From Propionibacteriaceae bacterium (GTDB lineage Bacteria > Actinomycetota > Actinomycetes > Propionibacteriales > Propionibacteriaceae), in contig JAICEV010000003.1 of NCBI GenBank assembly GCA_025923975.1, forward strand, positions 1 through 29,958: 29,958 bases of DNA, written 5' to 3'. A program made the position numbers and the translations under genes. Each line of letters starts with the position of its first letter. Positions within the stretch are counted from its first letter, which is position 1. This document shows positions 1 through 8,976 of this stretch, in pieces. A model generated the notes under the pieces. It saw nothing but the letters and a program-made list of their open reading frames with translations. It was not told the origin of the DNA and made no database searches.

Positions 1-1
1 A

Positions 2-73
2 ATCGAAGCCGCGCTGCCCAAACTGCGCAAGCAAGGCTTCCGGTTTGTGCGTCTTTCGGAGTACCTGAATTGA
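2..73 (+). CDS. C-terminal end of a probable polysaccharide deacetylase (partial)
   Basis: Only the last 23 codons of a gene entering from the left edge are visible, ending in TGA at 71-73. The peptide reads IEAALPKLRKQGFRFVRLSE followed by YLN. A 'leKLrkqGYrFVtlsel'-type ending is typical of NodB-fold polysaccharide deacetylases, in which this helix and strand close the barrel. No catalytic residue is in view, so the assignment rests on the tail alone. A neighbouring glycosyltransferase gene fits a cell-surface polysaccharide role. The gene converges with that glycosyltransferase gene. Confidence 0.5.
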   Translation: MEAALPKLRKQGFRFVRLSEYLN

Positions 74-208
74 GTCGCCGTGTGCTGAAAGCCTTAACAC
101 GACCTTCGCGACCACACTTAGCACGAGGAACGTGGGTCCGATTACGACCACCGTTCTGGTTGTCGGTGATGACACAGATGCGAAATCGGCCCTTATCGAG
201 GCTGTCAA

Positions 209-238
209 GGCTGGCTGAACAGCCGTTATCAGCCGGCC
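209..238. terminator. Hairpin between convergent genes, possible bidirectional terminator
   Basis: GGCTGGCTGA (209-218) pairs with TCAGCCGGCC (229-238) as a 10-bp stem containing one G-T wobble, with a 10-base loop. It lies after the deacetylase tail and overlaps the stop codon of the glycosyltransferase on the other strand. No U-tract follows on either strand, so intrinsic termination is only plausible. Confidence 0.4.
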
Positions 239-1755
239 AGTCGGGGACGATGCCAAACGGGCAACCGTCTCGGACGCTTCACCGTGACGACCATCGACCC
301 CCGCGGCGTGGCGCCGACCTGTATTCGGCCGTTTCGCATTTCCTCAGTTCTTGCAGTGGGCGGAATGCTGTCGCTCGGGATCATGATCGGGCTTGCGGCC
401 ATGATCGTTCCCTTACGTTCGGCCTGCAGCAGCAGGACGGCATCGGATGAGTCGAACTCATCGTGCAACAACCGGCGGGCGCTGATCTTGAAAGTCAGCA
501 TAGTGCCGGCACGTGAAGCCTCCGGTCCAAGATCAACAAAATCTGGCCTGCCGCGGAACCAAGCCGCCAGGCTGAGCTGCCCGGCGGGGGCGCTGGACTT
601 GTCAACATTCACCTTGATGATCAGCCGGTTACGGGAGAGGGAAGCCTCGCAGAGCAGCGGCGGCGAGGCCAGCCTCGGTGCTCCGACTTGGCGGTCTTCT
701 GGACTAAGTAGCCGGTCGAGATCAGGGCCAAGCGTGTACGTGGGAAGCTCTCCCTCGCCGTACATCAACGGTTGGCGCAACACCCGATTGAGCTTGACCA
801 GATCTCTCGGCGAACCGACCCTGGCAGTCAGCATCCTCAGCCGCTGCCGGTCCCCGAGCTCGCCTAGCACCAGAGGCGGCATGTGGGGGAAGACCTGTGC
901 CTGCATCACATCCAGGAACTCCTGGCGCTCCGCTGACTCAGCGATCATGAACGGACGGCCGAGCGCAGGCGGAAGTGTCTTTACGAAGACGCGCTGAAGC
1001 AGGCGATCCCGGCGGGGGCCTGGTGTGCTGTTCGCCACAACCAGCTCGACCATCCGTGAGGCGGTGAGCTGCTTGTTGATGAGCGTTTGGCGCTGCCGAG
1101 AAAGGTTGCTGCCGTCAGGCAGCAGGCGCCGGTGGTAGAGATCCCTGCCCCCGAGGATGCTGATCTTGCGAGCGGCGAACATGCAGGACGCCATGAACAC
1201 CTGGTCTTCGCCTTGCACCATGTCATCGCAGAAGCGGAGACCAAGATCTTCGATCAACGACCGCCTGATCAACTTATGTGGCGTCAGCGCCCGCCAGACG
1301 CCATCATTCAGAAGGTCTGCGTCGAGTACAGTTCTGCCCGAACGTCGCTCTGCATCTGGTCGGCCGATCCAACTGACGCGTGCCACCACGATGTCGGAGC
1401 CCTGTTGCTCGGCCACGGCGACAAGCCGCCGCAGCGCGTCTGGACCGAGGTAGTCGTCCGCATCGTGGAAGAAGACATACGATCCGGATGCTTCCGACAG
1501 ACCCCGATTGCGACCGGCGCTGGGGCCTCCGCTATGCGGCTGCTGGAAGATCTTGATATTTGGCCGCGTGCGCTCAAGATCAGTCAGGTAGCTCCAAGTG
1601 CCGTCGGTTGAGCCGTCGTCGACAACGAGGATCTCGATCAAGTCCGACGGCAGGCTCTGGACAGCGAGCGCATCCAAGGCGTCAGCGAGGAGCGGACCGG
1701 CGTTGTAGGTCGCGATGATCACTGAGACCGCAGGCGGAACGGAGGCTGACCTCAT
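229..1755 (-). CDS. Family 2 glycosyltransferase with long C-terminal extension
   Basis: 508-residue protein. Residues of about 9-220 form a GT-A fold: VSVIIATYNAG at the start of the nucleotide-binding strand, EILVVDDGSTDGT, GPSAGRNRGL, and the metal-binding motif FFHDADDYLG. A downstream GEDQVF segment resembles the catalytic ED of family 2 enzymes. The remaining roughly 280 residues are a non-transmembrane C-terminal region found in cell-wall glycosyltransferases of actinobacteria; I cannot assign its role. It probably transfers a sugar from a nucleotide donor to a surface polymer in the cytoplasm. The ATG at 1755 is preceded by a GAGGA sequence at usable distance. The acceptor and donor are unknown. 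Confidence 0.85.
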   Translation of the reverse strand: MRSASVPPAVSVIIATYNAGPLLADALDALAVQSLPSDLIEILVVDDGSTDGTWSYLTDLERTRPNIKIFQQPHSGGPSAGRNRGLSEASGSYVFFHDADDYLGPDALRRLVAVAEQQGSDIVVARVSWIGRPDAERRSGRTVLDADLLNDGVWRALTPHKLIRRSLIEDLGLRFCDDMVQGEDQVFMASCMFAARKISILGGRDLYHRRLLPDGSNLSRQRQTLINKQLTASRMVELVVANSTPGPRRDRLLQRVFVKTLPPALGRPFMIAESAERQEFLDVMQAQVFPHMPPLVLGELGDRQRLRMLTARVGSPRDLVKLNRVLRQPLMYGEGELPTYTLGPDLDRLLSPEDRQVGAPRLASPPLLCEASLSRNRLIIKVNVDKSSAPAGQLSLAAWFRGRPDFVDLGPEASRAGTMLTFKISARRLLHDEFDSSDAVLLLQAERKGTIMAASPIMIPSDSIPPTARTEEMRNGRIQVGATPRGSMVVTVKRPRRLPVWHRPRLAG

Positions 1756-1924
1756 CGATCCGATCCTCGCCGACGGGTCCGGATGTCATGCTTGGTCAGT
1801 CTGATCGCTTCCACGGTGACGCTGGTCATGGCCTGCCTGGTCTTTGAGAAGACCCCCGAGTTCGACAAGTCTCTCTCACTTGTTCAATTGCAATCAATCG
1901 ATACCGAGAAAGACATGAAGCGTT

Positions 1925-3959
1925 ATGACGAGTACCGGCAGCGTATCCAGCCTGCTGGACGATCATGAGGCCCGCCGACGACGGGTGGGCGGCGCGCTTG
2001 CGCTACTGGCGCTGGCGGCAATCGTGGTGCTGAGCTGGGTGTTGCAGCAGCCTCCGGATCCGGTGCCGGCGTCAGTGCCGGCCACAGCATTCAGCTCCGA
2101 GCGCGCGTACACCGACCTGCAGCGCATTGCGGGCACCGAGCCGACGCCAATCGGGAGTGTCGGCAGTGATGCCATTCGCGACCATCTCGCGGCTGTGATG
2201 TCCGCTGCCGGGTTCAACGTCGAAGTGCAGACCGGCGTTGGGAGTCAGACCTTCCAAGCACCACCGTCGCAGGCCGGGTCGACAATGTAGTGGCCACCTT
2301 GCCGGGGAATGACTCCACCGGGTCAGTGGTCCTGGCGGCCCACTACGACAGCACCTTTGGTACCCCTGGTGCGGCCGACGACAAGGCCTCGGTCGCAGCG
2401 ATGCTGGAGACGGCACGCGCGCTCGTAAGCGCTGGGCCCCTGCGCAATGACGTCATCGTGATCTTCACCGACGGCGAAGAAGCGGGGCTGCTCGGCGCAT
2501 CATCGTTCGTTGCAGAGCACCCGCTGGCGGATCGCGGCGGAGTGATCTTGAACTGGGAGGCCACCGGCAACGCGGGCCCGTCGGTGATGTTCGAAACCAC
2601 GTCCGGGAACGCAGAGTTGATCAAGGAGTTCGCAGCCTCGGCGCCGTAACCTCGATCCGGCCGGTTTGCAGCACCTGGGCATGAACATGCTCGGTCTCAC
2701 CCGCGGGCTGGCTGATCGTGATCTTGCCGAGCTGCGTTCGGACGACGACGCCGTTTTCTTCACCGCCTTCGGGGAGATGATCACCTATCCGACGTGGTTG
2801 GTCTGGCCACTCGCCGGGCTTTCTCTCGGCATCGTGATCGCGTCAGGGGTGCTGGCCCGCCGCCGCGGACTGGCGACGGCGCCCCGGATGCTCGCCGGCG
2901 CCGGCGCGGCACTGCTGCCGCTCGTGATAGCGCCCTTGGCAGCGATCGGCTGGTGGCAACTGCTGATCATGATTCGTCCTGGATACGGAAACCTGGTGAT
3001 GGGTGACCCCTACCGTCCTGGCCTGTACCGCTGGGCGCTCGGGGCTCTCGCTGTGACGATCTTGCTGGCCTGGTATCTAGCGCTGCGGCGGCGGATCGGG
3101 CCGAAGTCCATGGCGATCGGAGCATTGGTTTGGCCGGCCGTCCTCGGTGTGGTCACCGCCTGGCTGCTCCCCGCCACGTCGTACTACGGCTCGCTTTCTG
3201 CGGCGGCCGCCGGGATTGGCGCGTTGATCGCGCTTCTGATCCGCGACCGACGACCCGGTTGGAGCGTGGTCGCACTCACCGCCGGAGCGGTGCCCGGCAC
3301 TGTGCTGCTCGTCATGGGCGGCATCGCGCTGGTCGGAGTACTCGGAATTGCCTTAGGTGCAGCGGGGGTGTTTTTCTTTATACTCGCTGGGCTGCTGATA
3401 CTGCCGCTCATCGAGCTCGTCCTGCCGGCCGCACGGCGGCCCAGCCTTCTCGTGGTAGCTGGGGCGGCAGTCATGACCATGCTGCTAACCGGCGTTGGGC
3501 TCGCGGTGGATCGCTTCGACGAAAATCATCCGCGGCAGGCCAATCTGCTGTACGCGATGGACACCGATACCGGAACTGCCACGTGGGCCAGCCAGGACCG
3601 TACCCCGGACCCGTGGACTGCGCGATACGTCCCAAGCTCAAACGGAGAGGCTGAACCGCCTCGACCGCTGCCCTATGGGACCACGCCAAGGTGGATCGGC
3701 CCCGCCGAGGTTGTGCCCATGGATCCACCTCGAATTGCGCTGCTGGACCTCCGAACCGACGGTGAGGTCAGCGAAGTGAGAGTAAGGGTGGCATCGTCGA
3801 GGCGGGCCGATGTGATCACACTGCACGCCGATCGCCCGGTCGAGACAGCGATTATCACCGTCGACGGCCGGCCACCACGTACAGCCTCGCCGACCTATGA
3901 ATCGGTCACCCGACCACAGCTCAGACATTATTGTGGTTGGCCGCACCTTCCGCCCCTGA
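1925..3959 (+). pseudogene. M28-family membrane metallopeptidase (Fxna-like), degraded by frameshifts and deletions
   Basis: Similarity to M28 peptidases with a multi-pass C-terminal membrane domain runs through the region but in three reading frames. From the ATG at 1925: an N-terminal membrane helix, then ERAYTDLQRIAG, ending at a TAG at 2288. A second frame takes over upstream of it with AGRVDNVVATLPGND and carries the zinc-site elements VLAAHYDST, AADDKASVAAMLETARAL and FTDGEEAGLLGA, up to EFAASAP and a TAA at 2647-2649. The third frame resumes at NLDPAGLQHLGMNML and runs through about eight membrane helices into a beta-rich tail (TVDGRPP). The natural end, SDIIVVGRTFRP then TGA at 3957-3959, is in yet another phase relative to that tail. 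About 45-50 codons are missing between EFAASAP and NLDPAG, the region that carries the last zinc-binding histidine in this family. A functional enzyme is therefore unlikely. Confidence 0.85.
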
Positions 3960-4046
3960 CCGCGTTACGCAGCCTGAGTTCGGCCGGTCGGCTTGCCAAC
4001 CACGGGCGAAGTCGCATCAGCGGCGGGAAGTCGTCCGGCCCACTGC

Positions 4047-4742
4047 CTAGAGCTTCTGGCACTCGGTACGCGCTTCGAAGGCTTCCGCTCGCCGTTCGTC
4101 GGGAAGGAACCAGGTGCCGACCACCTGAACGCTCAGCTCGTTCGCACCTTCTGGGACCACAAGCGGCACGCAGACGGTACCCACGATCCCGGGTCCGATG
4201 GTCGCCTGTTGGCGTATGCCGCCAAGCCCCTCGGCCTCAGACGTCATAAATCCCTCAGATAGTTCAGGGAGTGGTGTCGACGAGACCGGCCGCCCGCTGC
4301 AGCTGAAATGCACCACGCACTCGGCAAAATCGAGCTCGAACTCGACGGGCCGGGAGCCGCCTCCCAGAACCCCGAGTGCAAGCGTCTCCGGGAGCGGCGG
4401 AACCGCGCCGACCGACCGTGCAAAGAACTGAGCCACCGCGAGCGGCGAGGCGAGCAGGCGCTGAACGACGCGATCAGCCGCAGCCCCTACGGCAACCAGT
4501 CGAGGGTCCTGAACCGCACGGTCGAACTCCACCTCGGGTCCGGCCGCCGCCAGCTCGCGTACCTCGGTCTCCTCGACTGCACCCTCATAAATGCCCACCG
4601 TGTCGCCAAGCGAGCGCGGTTTCAGCACCTCAAGGCGGGCGTGTCCGGCATCGGTCACGATCAACCGCTCGTCAATCGAATCGGGCGGCGGCGTACGCCA
4701 GCGCAGGGTGACCAGCGCTGCAACCTCGGTCTCGACGTCCAC
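4047..4742 (-). CDS. Hypothetical protein, 231 residues
   Basis: I do not recognise a family. The protein starts with GTG at 4742 and has an AGG-rich sequence a few bases upstream. It has no signal peptide or membrane helix. Its composition is acidic and rich in valine, alanine and glutamate, consistent with a soluble beta-rich protein. Residues of about 160-230 alternate hydrophobic and polar residues (VGTVCVPLVVPEGANELSV, VVGTWFLPDERRAEAF). The gene is convergent with the decayed peptidase and divergent from the MpaB-family gene, with 45 bases between the two starts. An extended frame of the MpaB gene covers part of it on the other strand, but that extension shows no family similarity, so this strand seems to be the coding one. 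Confidence 0.6.
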   Translation of the reverse strand: MDVETEVAALVTLRWRTPPPDSIDERLIVTDAGHARLEVLKPRSLGDTVGIYEGAVEETEVRELAAAGPEVEFDRAVQDPRLVAVGAAADRVVQRLLASPLAVAQFFARSVGAVPPLPETLALGVLGGGSRPVEFELDFAECVVHFSCSGRPVSSTPLPELSEGFMTSEAEGLGGIRQQATIGPGIVGTVCVPLVVPEGANELSVQVVGTWFLPDERRAEAFEARTECQKL

Positions 4743-4761
4743 TGTGAACCTGTTCTCACGG

Positions 4762-4775
4762 GCACCTTCCGGTGC
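4762..4775. promoter_or_regulatory. Small inverted repeat between divergent genes
   Basis: GCACC-TTCC-GGTGC forms a 5-bp dyad with a 4-base spacer in the 45-base region between the hypothetical gene and the MpaB-family gene. Its position suits an operator or leader hairpin, but arms this short occur by chance. Confidence 0.22.
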
Positions 4776-4787
4776 TTTGCCCTAACC

Positions 4788-5750
4788 ATGCCCTGGAATT
4801 GCTCGGCTCAAACCATGGAGGCCTTCGGAGCTCATGGATCAACCCACTCGTTCCATGACATTGCGTTGACAGCGGCAGCGCATACGCTCCGGTATGTGGT
4901 GATCGGGACACTCCAGAATCCGCGCGCCACCCTTGCGAAAGCGGTGCGGGAACGCGTTGCCGGGGACTTCGAGGCGCAGCATGCCGAGATCTGGCGCACC
5001 GGCGAGCGTTGGTTCACCGAGCGCGACGCAATCTGGCGGGTGCATGGCGATACGTCGATGTTCATCGGTGGAATCCGCGCGCTACTCCTGCAGTCACTCC
5101 ATCCGGTTGCGATGCAGGCTGTCTACCAGCATGCGGGCTTTCGCGCCGATTTCTGGGGCCGGTTCCAGCGCACCACCAGGTACCTCGCGCTGACCACGTA
5201 CGGGACGGTGGCTGACGCCGAGCGCGCGATCGCCGCCGTCCGCGCGGTCCATCGCCGAGTCAACGGCACGACCCCAGACGGCAGGCCGTACTCCGCCGAT
5301 GATCCGCATCTGCTGATGTGGGTCCACGTCGCCGAAGTGGACAGCTTCCTGCAGGCGTTTCAGGCCTTCGGTGCAGAAACGCTGACTGCAGCTGAGGCGG
5401 ATGAGTACGTGCGCCAGGCAGGCTCCGTTGCCGCCCGGCTGGGCGTTGTTGAACCGCCTGCCAGCGTCACTGAATTGACCGAAATCATGGAGAGCTATCG
5501 GCCCGAGCTCAGTGGATCGGGGCCCGCCCGGGAGGCCAGCAGTCTCTTGCTCGTCAACCCACCGTTCGCCGGGCTGGCCCGCGCCGGCTATCGCATGTTG
5601 GCGGCCGGCGCCGTCTCAACCCTTCCGGCATGGGCTCGTGTGGAGCTGCTGCTTCCGAGCCTTCCCGTAACCGAACGGGTGTTGATGCAACCACTGGCCC
5701 GCTCCGCTATGCGGACCTTGCGCTGGGCCCTTGAGCCACCGCCGACATGA
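4788..5750 (+). CDS. MpaB/DUF2236-family oxygenase
   Basis: About 320 residues from the ATG at 4788; an ATG at 4815 is equally possible since neither has a clear Shine-Dalgarno site. The family is the one that includes latex-clearing rubber oxygenase and fungal MpaB, heme-dependent oxygenases. Visible family features are FIGGIRALLLQSLHPVAMQAVYQHA, GRFQRTTRYLALTTYG, VHRRVNGTTPDGRPYSADDP and HLLMWVHVAEVDSFL; the conserved histidines and arginine are present. There is no signal peptide, unlike secreted rubber oxygenase, so a cytoplasmic role on an unknown organic substrate is likely. It stands alone, convergent with the sugar operon at its 3' end with 21 bases between stops. Confidence 0.8.
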   Translation: MPWNCSAQTMEAFGAHGSTHSFHDIALTAAAHTLRYVVIGTLQNPRATLAKAVRERVAGDFEAQHAEIWRTGERWFTERDAIWRVHGDTSMFIGGIRALLLQSLHPVAMQAVYQHAGFRADFWGRFQRTTRYLALTTYGTVADAERAIAAVRAVHRRVNGTTPDGRPYSADDPHLLMWVHVAEVDSFLQAFQAFGAETLTAAEADEYVRQAGSVAARLGVVEPPASVTELTEIMESYRPELSGSGPAREASSLLLVNPPFAGLARAGYRMLAAGAVSTLPAWARVELLLPSLPVTERVLMQPLARSAMRTLRWALEPPPT

Positions 5751-5771
5751 GCACGGAGCGGTGGCTGGTTT

Positions 5772-7109
5772 TCAGTCCGACGCAGCCAGCACGTGAATCA
5801 GCAGCGCGGCCGACCAGCTGAAGCTCCGGGTGCCATGCCCTCGGCCGGTCAGCGGATGGAAATACTCACGAAAACCTGATTTCGCCACCAGTCCCACAAG
5901 ATCATCATCCAGCCGGCGAGCCAACTCATGGTGCCCGTGCACGTCAAGCCCGCGTGCCACCAGCCAGGTGGTGTTCAGCCACGTCGGGCCGCGCCAGTAA
6001 CGCCGCGGCTCGTGCCGCACATCGGTCAGATCGAAGCTCGGTACGCCGTGCACGTCAGGAGCGCCAATCCGGAACGCCTCGCCCGTGGCTGTGGCAATCA
6101 GAGCGGCCACTACCTTTGGCGGCAGACCCGGCAGGATCACCGGGATCAGCCCGGCGACCGTGCGCTCGGGCAGCAGACGGCCCGAGCGCACGTCGCATGC
6201 CACAAACAGCCCGCGATCTTCACTCCACAGCCGTTCTGCCATCGCCGCTGTGATCCGCGCCGCTTCGGCGAGATGCCCATCATGATCGCGGCCCAGTCGA
6301 CGTGCGATCTCGGCAAGCGCTAGCTCCGACCAAGCCCACAAGGCGTTGAAGGTCGGATCGACGACCAAGAACTCTCCCTCGGCGCGTACCCAGTCGTCGT
6401 CGTAACCGTGGTCCCGATACATCAGCATCAGCCGGATATAGCGCGCGTAATCATCGTCGGTCGGGCGCTCTCCGACGCCGGCATGAGCAACGTCCCGGCG
6501 GGTGTAGGTCTCGAAGAGGGTGTGATCGGCCGGCACGGCCGCCAGCGGGTGATCCCACGCCGGGGAGTTGTCCAGCCCGGTCTCCCATGGATGTACCAGT
6601 GCGGCCAAGCCACCGTCGACCGTACGTCGGTTCCGGATGTAGGCATTCAGATCAACCAGACAGGGATAGGCCCGCTCGGCAAAGCGCAACCCCCGTTCGC
6701 CGAGACGCGGCACGATCGATGCCACGGCGACCGCGTGCACCGGCGGCTGAATGATCCCTGAGGTTGCGATAGGCGGGTGGCCGTCGATTGCCGAGGACCG
6801 CCACACCGACGGTCCAGGAAAGTAGGCGTCGTCAGGCACCGCTGGATTGAAGACGATCTGGGGCACTCGACCATCGGCCCATTGCGCGCCAAACAGACTG
6901 AGCAGTTCAGTTGCGGCGCGCGTCGCTGAAATGTGCTGCAGTCCGAGGGCGATGAAGGCCGAATCCCAGCTCCACTGATGGGGATACAGGCTCCGCGACG
7001 GCACGGTCGCATGCCCGTGCCAGTTCCGCAGCAGGACCCGTACCGCCTCGCGAAGCAGCCGGTCGTGCTCGCCTCGGGTCGGTGTCTCTGGCTTGGCGGT
7101 CAGGACCAT
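5772..7109 (-). CDS. MGH/GH63-like glycoside hydrolase, probable glucosylglycerate or mannosylglycerate hydrolase
   Basis: 445 residues from the ATG at 7109, which overlaps the end of the isomerase gene by 10 bases; an upstream in-frame extension has no family similarity. The protein is an (alpha/alpha)6 barrel: YPHQWSWDSAFIALGL (residues about 42-57), HPWETGLDNSPAWDHPL with the likely catalytic acid Asp180, WRGPTWLNTTWL, and FREYFHPLTG with the likely base Glu415, followed by FSWSAALLI. From memory, characterised mycobacterial glucosylglycerate hydrolase is nearly the same length (about 446) with catalytic residues at 182 and 419, a close match. No signal peptide is seen, so hydrolysis would happen after import. 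It is the last gene of the ABC-transporter operon, so it probably cleaves the imported glycoside. Trehalase-like or other GH63 activity is the alternative. Confidence 0.85.
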   Translation of the reverse strand: MVLTAKPETPTRGEHDRLLREAVRVLLRNWHGHATVPSRSLYPHQWSWDSAFIALGLQHISATRAATELLSLFGAQWADGRVPQIVFNPAVPDDAYFPGPSVWRSSAIDGHPPIATSGIIQPPVHAVAVASIVPRLGERGLRFAERAYPCLVDLNAYIRNRRTVDGGLAALVHPWETGLDNSPAWDHPLAAVPADHTLFETYTRRDVAHAGVGERPTDDDYARYIRLMLMYRDHGYDDDWVRAEGEFLVVDPTFNALWAWSELALAEIARRLGRDHDGHLAEAARITAAMAERLWSEDRGLFVACDVRSGRLLPERTVAGLIPVILPGLPPKVVAALIATATGEAFRIGAPDVHGVPSFDLTDVRHEPRRYWRGPTWLNTTWLVARGLDVHGHHELARRLDDDLVGLVAKSGFREYFHPLTGRGHGTRSFSWSAALLIHVLAASD

Positions 7110-7912
7110 GCCGACTGCCTGATTCGCCGCACCGCGACCGGCAGCACCTCGTCCGCCTCGCCGGACAGCCGGCACTCAAACGCCAGCTCCTTGTCGTAGC
7201 CGACGGCCCAAACCGCATCCAAGATCACCGGCCAGTCGATGTGGCCGGCACCGGGCTCCAGCCGGTTGCTGTCACTTAGCTGGACATGCCGGATCCACGG
7301 CCCTGCCTCGATCACGGCCTTTGGCGGATCCGCCTCTTCAATGTTCATGTGATAGGTGTCCGCCGCAATCCCGAAATGCCGGGAGCCGATCTTCTCGCAG
7401 AGCGCCTGCGCGTCCGCCAGTGTATTGATCATGTGGTTCTCGTAGCGGTTCAGCGGTTCGAGCGCAATGATCACATCTTCTGACTCTGCATGATCCGCCA
7501 GCTGTCCGAAGGCTTCGAGCAAGATCTCGGTGTCCTCTTCATCTGATCTTGGCGGCACGAAAGGTGGCAGTCGCTTGCTGAACATCCCGTACGACGCCGG
7601 GGTCATGGCCAGCCGGCCGCCGATCTCGGCCATCACCGAGAGCTGGGACTTCATTTGCACCAGGGCATCTGCACGTTTCTCGGCGTCGAAGTCACCCACG
7701 AAGTGCCGCATGTCCACGCAGACCGTAGGCATGATCACCCCGGCTGCCGCAGCGGCCTTCAGCTCATCCAGCCGTGCCGCAAAGTGACCCTCGCCGGCGC
7801 CGCGCAGCTCGATGGCATCGAACCCCAGGCGGCGCGCATGGTCCCACTTCTCGATCATGGTTGCCCCGCGGAGGTATTGCTCCTGCACGGCCAGCCGGAC
7901 GGTATGTCTCAC
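7100..7912 (-). CDS. Sugar (phosphate) isomerase/epimerase, xylose-isomerase-like TIM barrel
   Basis: 270 residues from a GTG at 7912 that overlaps the stop of the preceding gene as GTGA and has GGAGGG (7918-7923) five bases upstream. An upstream in-frame extension lies inside the dehydrogenase gene and is not coding. Metal and active-site signatures of the tagatose/psicose 3-epimerase and hydroxypyruvate isomerase group are visible: Glu in LEPLNRYENHMINT, Asp and His in ADTYHMNIEEADP, His in HVQLSDSNR followed by GAGHIDW, and Glu in LAFECRLSG. It probably isomerises or epimerises a keto sugar produced by the neighbouring dehydrogenase or released by the hydrolase. The exact substrate cannot be read. 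Confidence 0.85.
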   Translation of the reverse strand: MRHTVRLAVQEQYLRGATMIEKWDHARRLGFDAIELRGAGEGHFAARLDELKAAAAAGVIMPTVCVDMRHFVGDFDAEKRADALVQMKSQLSVMAEIGGRLAMTPASYGMFSKRLPPFVPPRSDEEDTEILLEAFGQLADHAESEDVIIALEPLNRYENHMINTLADAQALCEKIGSRHFGIAADTYHMNIEEADPPKAVIEAGPWIRHVQLSDSNRLEPGAGHIDWPVILDAVWAVGYDKELAFECRLSGEADEVLPVAVRRIRQSAWS

Positions 7913-8976
7913 ATCGGCCCTCCACCGGAAGGTTCCGCCGACTCCCTGAAGTCCAGGATCACTTGCAGCAGATCCGGCGGTGGATTGTCCAAGAGCTCGT
8001 ACGCCTCGGCCGCCCGCTTCGCCGGGATCACATGCGTCACTAAAGGCATGGGATCCAGTCGGCCAGCGGCACAGAGCTTGATCACGGTCTGATGCAGCCG
8101 TTCCCGACTCCACCGATCCCGGAGGGCCAGCGGCAGACTGCCAATCTGGGAGGAAACCACCGTCACCCGGTTGTGGTGGAACTCTTCCCCCAGGGCCAAT
8201 GCGGTCGCAGGACCTTGATAGAAGCCAGCCGCGACCACCGTGCCGTCGACCCCCGCCACCCGAATCGCCTGGTGAAGCGCGGGATAGGCACCGGCTAGTT
8301 CGATCACGCGATCGGCGCAGCGTCCCTGGGTGAGGTCCCGAACCGTCACGGCAAGATCACCTGCTGCGGCCGACAGCGGCGTTGCGCCGAACTCCTCCGC
8401 CAGTTCCAGCCGATTGGGCACGATGTCGACGGCGACGACCTCAACGCCCTGGGCGACGAGCAGCTGGGTCGCAAGCAGACCGATGACGCCCTGCCCGAAG
8501 ACAACCGCCGTCTCGCCGATGCGGGCGCCGGAGGCCAGCACTGCATTGAGCGCAACGGCACCTACCCGCGCGAAAGTGCCGACCAGCGGGTCGACATTTT
8601 CTGGCAACTGATGTCCGACGAGCCGCTCGGCAGACTGCACCGCGGACGAGCGGTGGCACCACATCCCCCAGACCAGCTGGCCGAGCTCGAGTCCAGTGCC
8701 ACCATCGCCCAACGCATCGACTTCCCCGACCTCCGAATAGCCCCAAACGTCGACCGGATAGGAGAACGTCGACTGACCTGGCAGGAACAGCCCGGCCTCG
8801 GCATCCCAGTGCTTCTCCAAGTACGGGTTCGTACCTCGGTAGGTGGCGAGCTCGGTTCCAGCCCAGATGCCGGAGTAGAGGGTACGGACGCGTACCTCTC
8901 CAGAACCTGGCTCGGGTGTCGGGTACTCCCGCAGGCCCACAACCCGAGGCTTGATCAGCTCTACGCCGTACGCCAT
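7909..8976 (-). CDS. Medium-chain dehydrogenase/reductase without canonical zinc ligands
   Basis: 355 residues; the ATG at 8976 shares one base with the stop of the ADP-ribosylglycohydrolase gene (TGATG), so the two are translationally coupled. It has an N-terminal GroES-like domain and a Rossmann domain with VVFGQGVIGLLATQLLVAQG and VVAVDI. The catalytic Cys-Gly-Ile segment of zinc alcohol dehydrogenases reads SGIWAGTELATYRG, the Gly-His-Glu segment reads WGYSEVGEV, and the four-cysteine structural zinc loop is absent. This resembles the BchC-like branch, which oxidises or reduces hydroxyl/keto groups on large substrates. In the operon it probably oxidises a sugar or polyol ahead of the isomerase. 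Whether it binds any metal is uncertain. Confidence 0.85.
   Translation of the reverse strand: MAYGVELIKPRVVGLREYPTPEPGSGEVRVRTLYSGIWAGTELATYRGTNPYLEKHWDAEAGLFLPGQSTFSYPVDVWGYSEVGEVDALGDGGTGLELGQLVWGMWCHRSSAVQSAERLVGHQLPENVDPLVGTFARVGAVALNAVLASGARIGETAVVFGQGVIGLLATQLLVAQGVEVVAVDIVPNRLELAEEFGATPLSAAAGDLAVTVRDLTQGRCADRVIELAGAYPALHQAIRVAGVDGTVVAAGFYQGPATALALGEEFHHNRVTVVSSQIGSLPLALRDRWSRERLHQTVIKLCAAGRLDPMPLVTHVIPAKRAAEAYELLDNPPPDLLQVILDFRESAEPSGGGPM

Noticed and set aside
1783..1968. Small plus-strand ORF of 61 codons before the decayed peptidase
   Set aside because: It overlaps the peptidase start in another frame, has no clear ribosome binding site or family similarity, and its hydrophobic start is too short to judge.
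4308..4787. N-terminal extension of the MpaB-family frame
   Set aside because: The extra 160 codons are Arg/Pro-rich with no similarity to the family and lie antisense to the hypothetical gene on the other strand.
7913..8113. Longer start for the isomerase gene
   Set aside because: The extension is out of frame inside the dehydrogenase coding sequence, whereas the GTG at 7912 has GGAGGG at ideal spacing.
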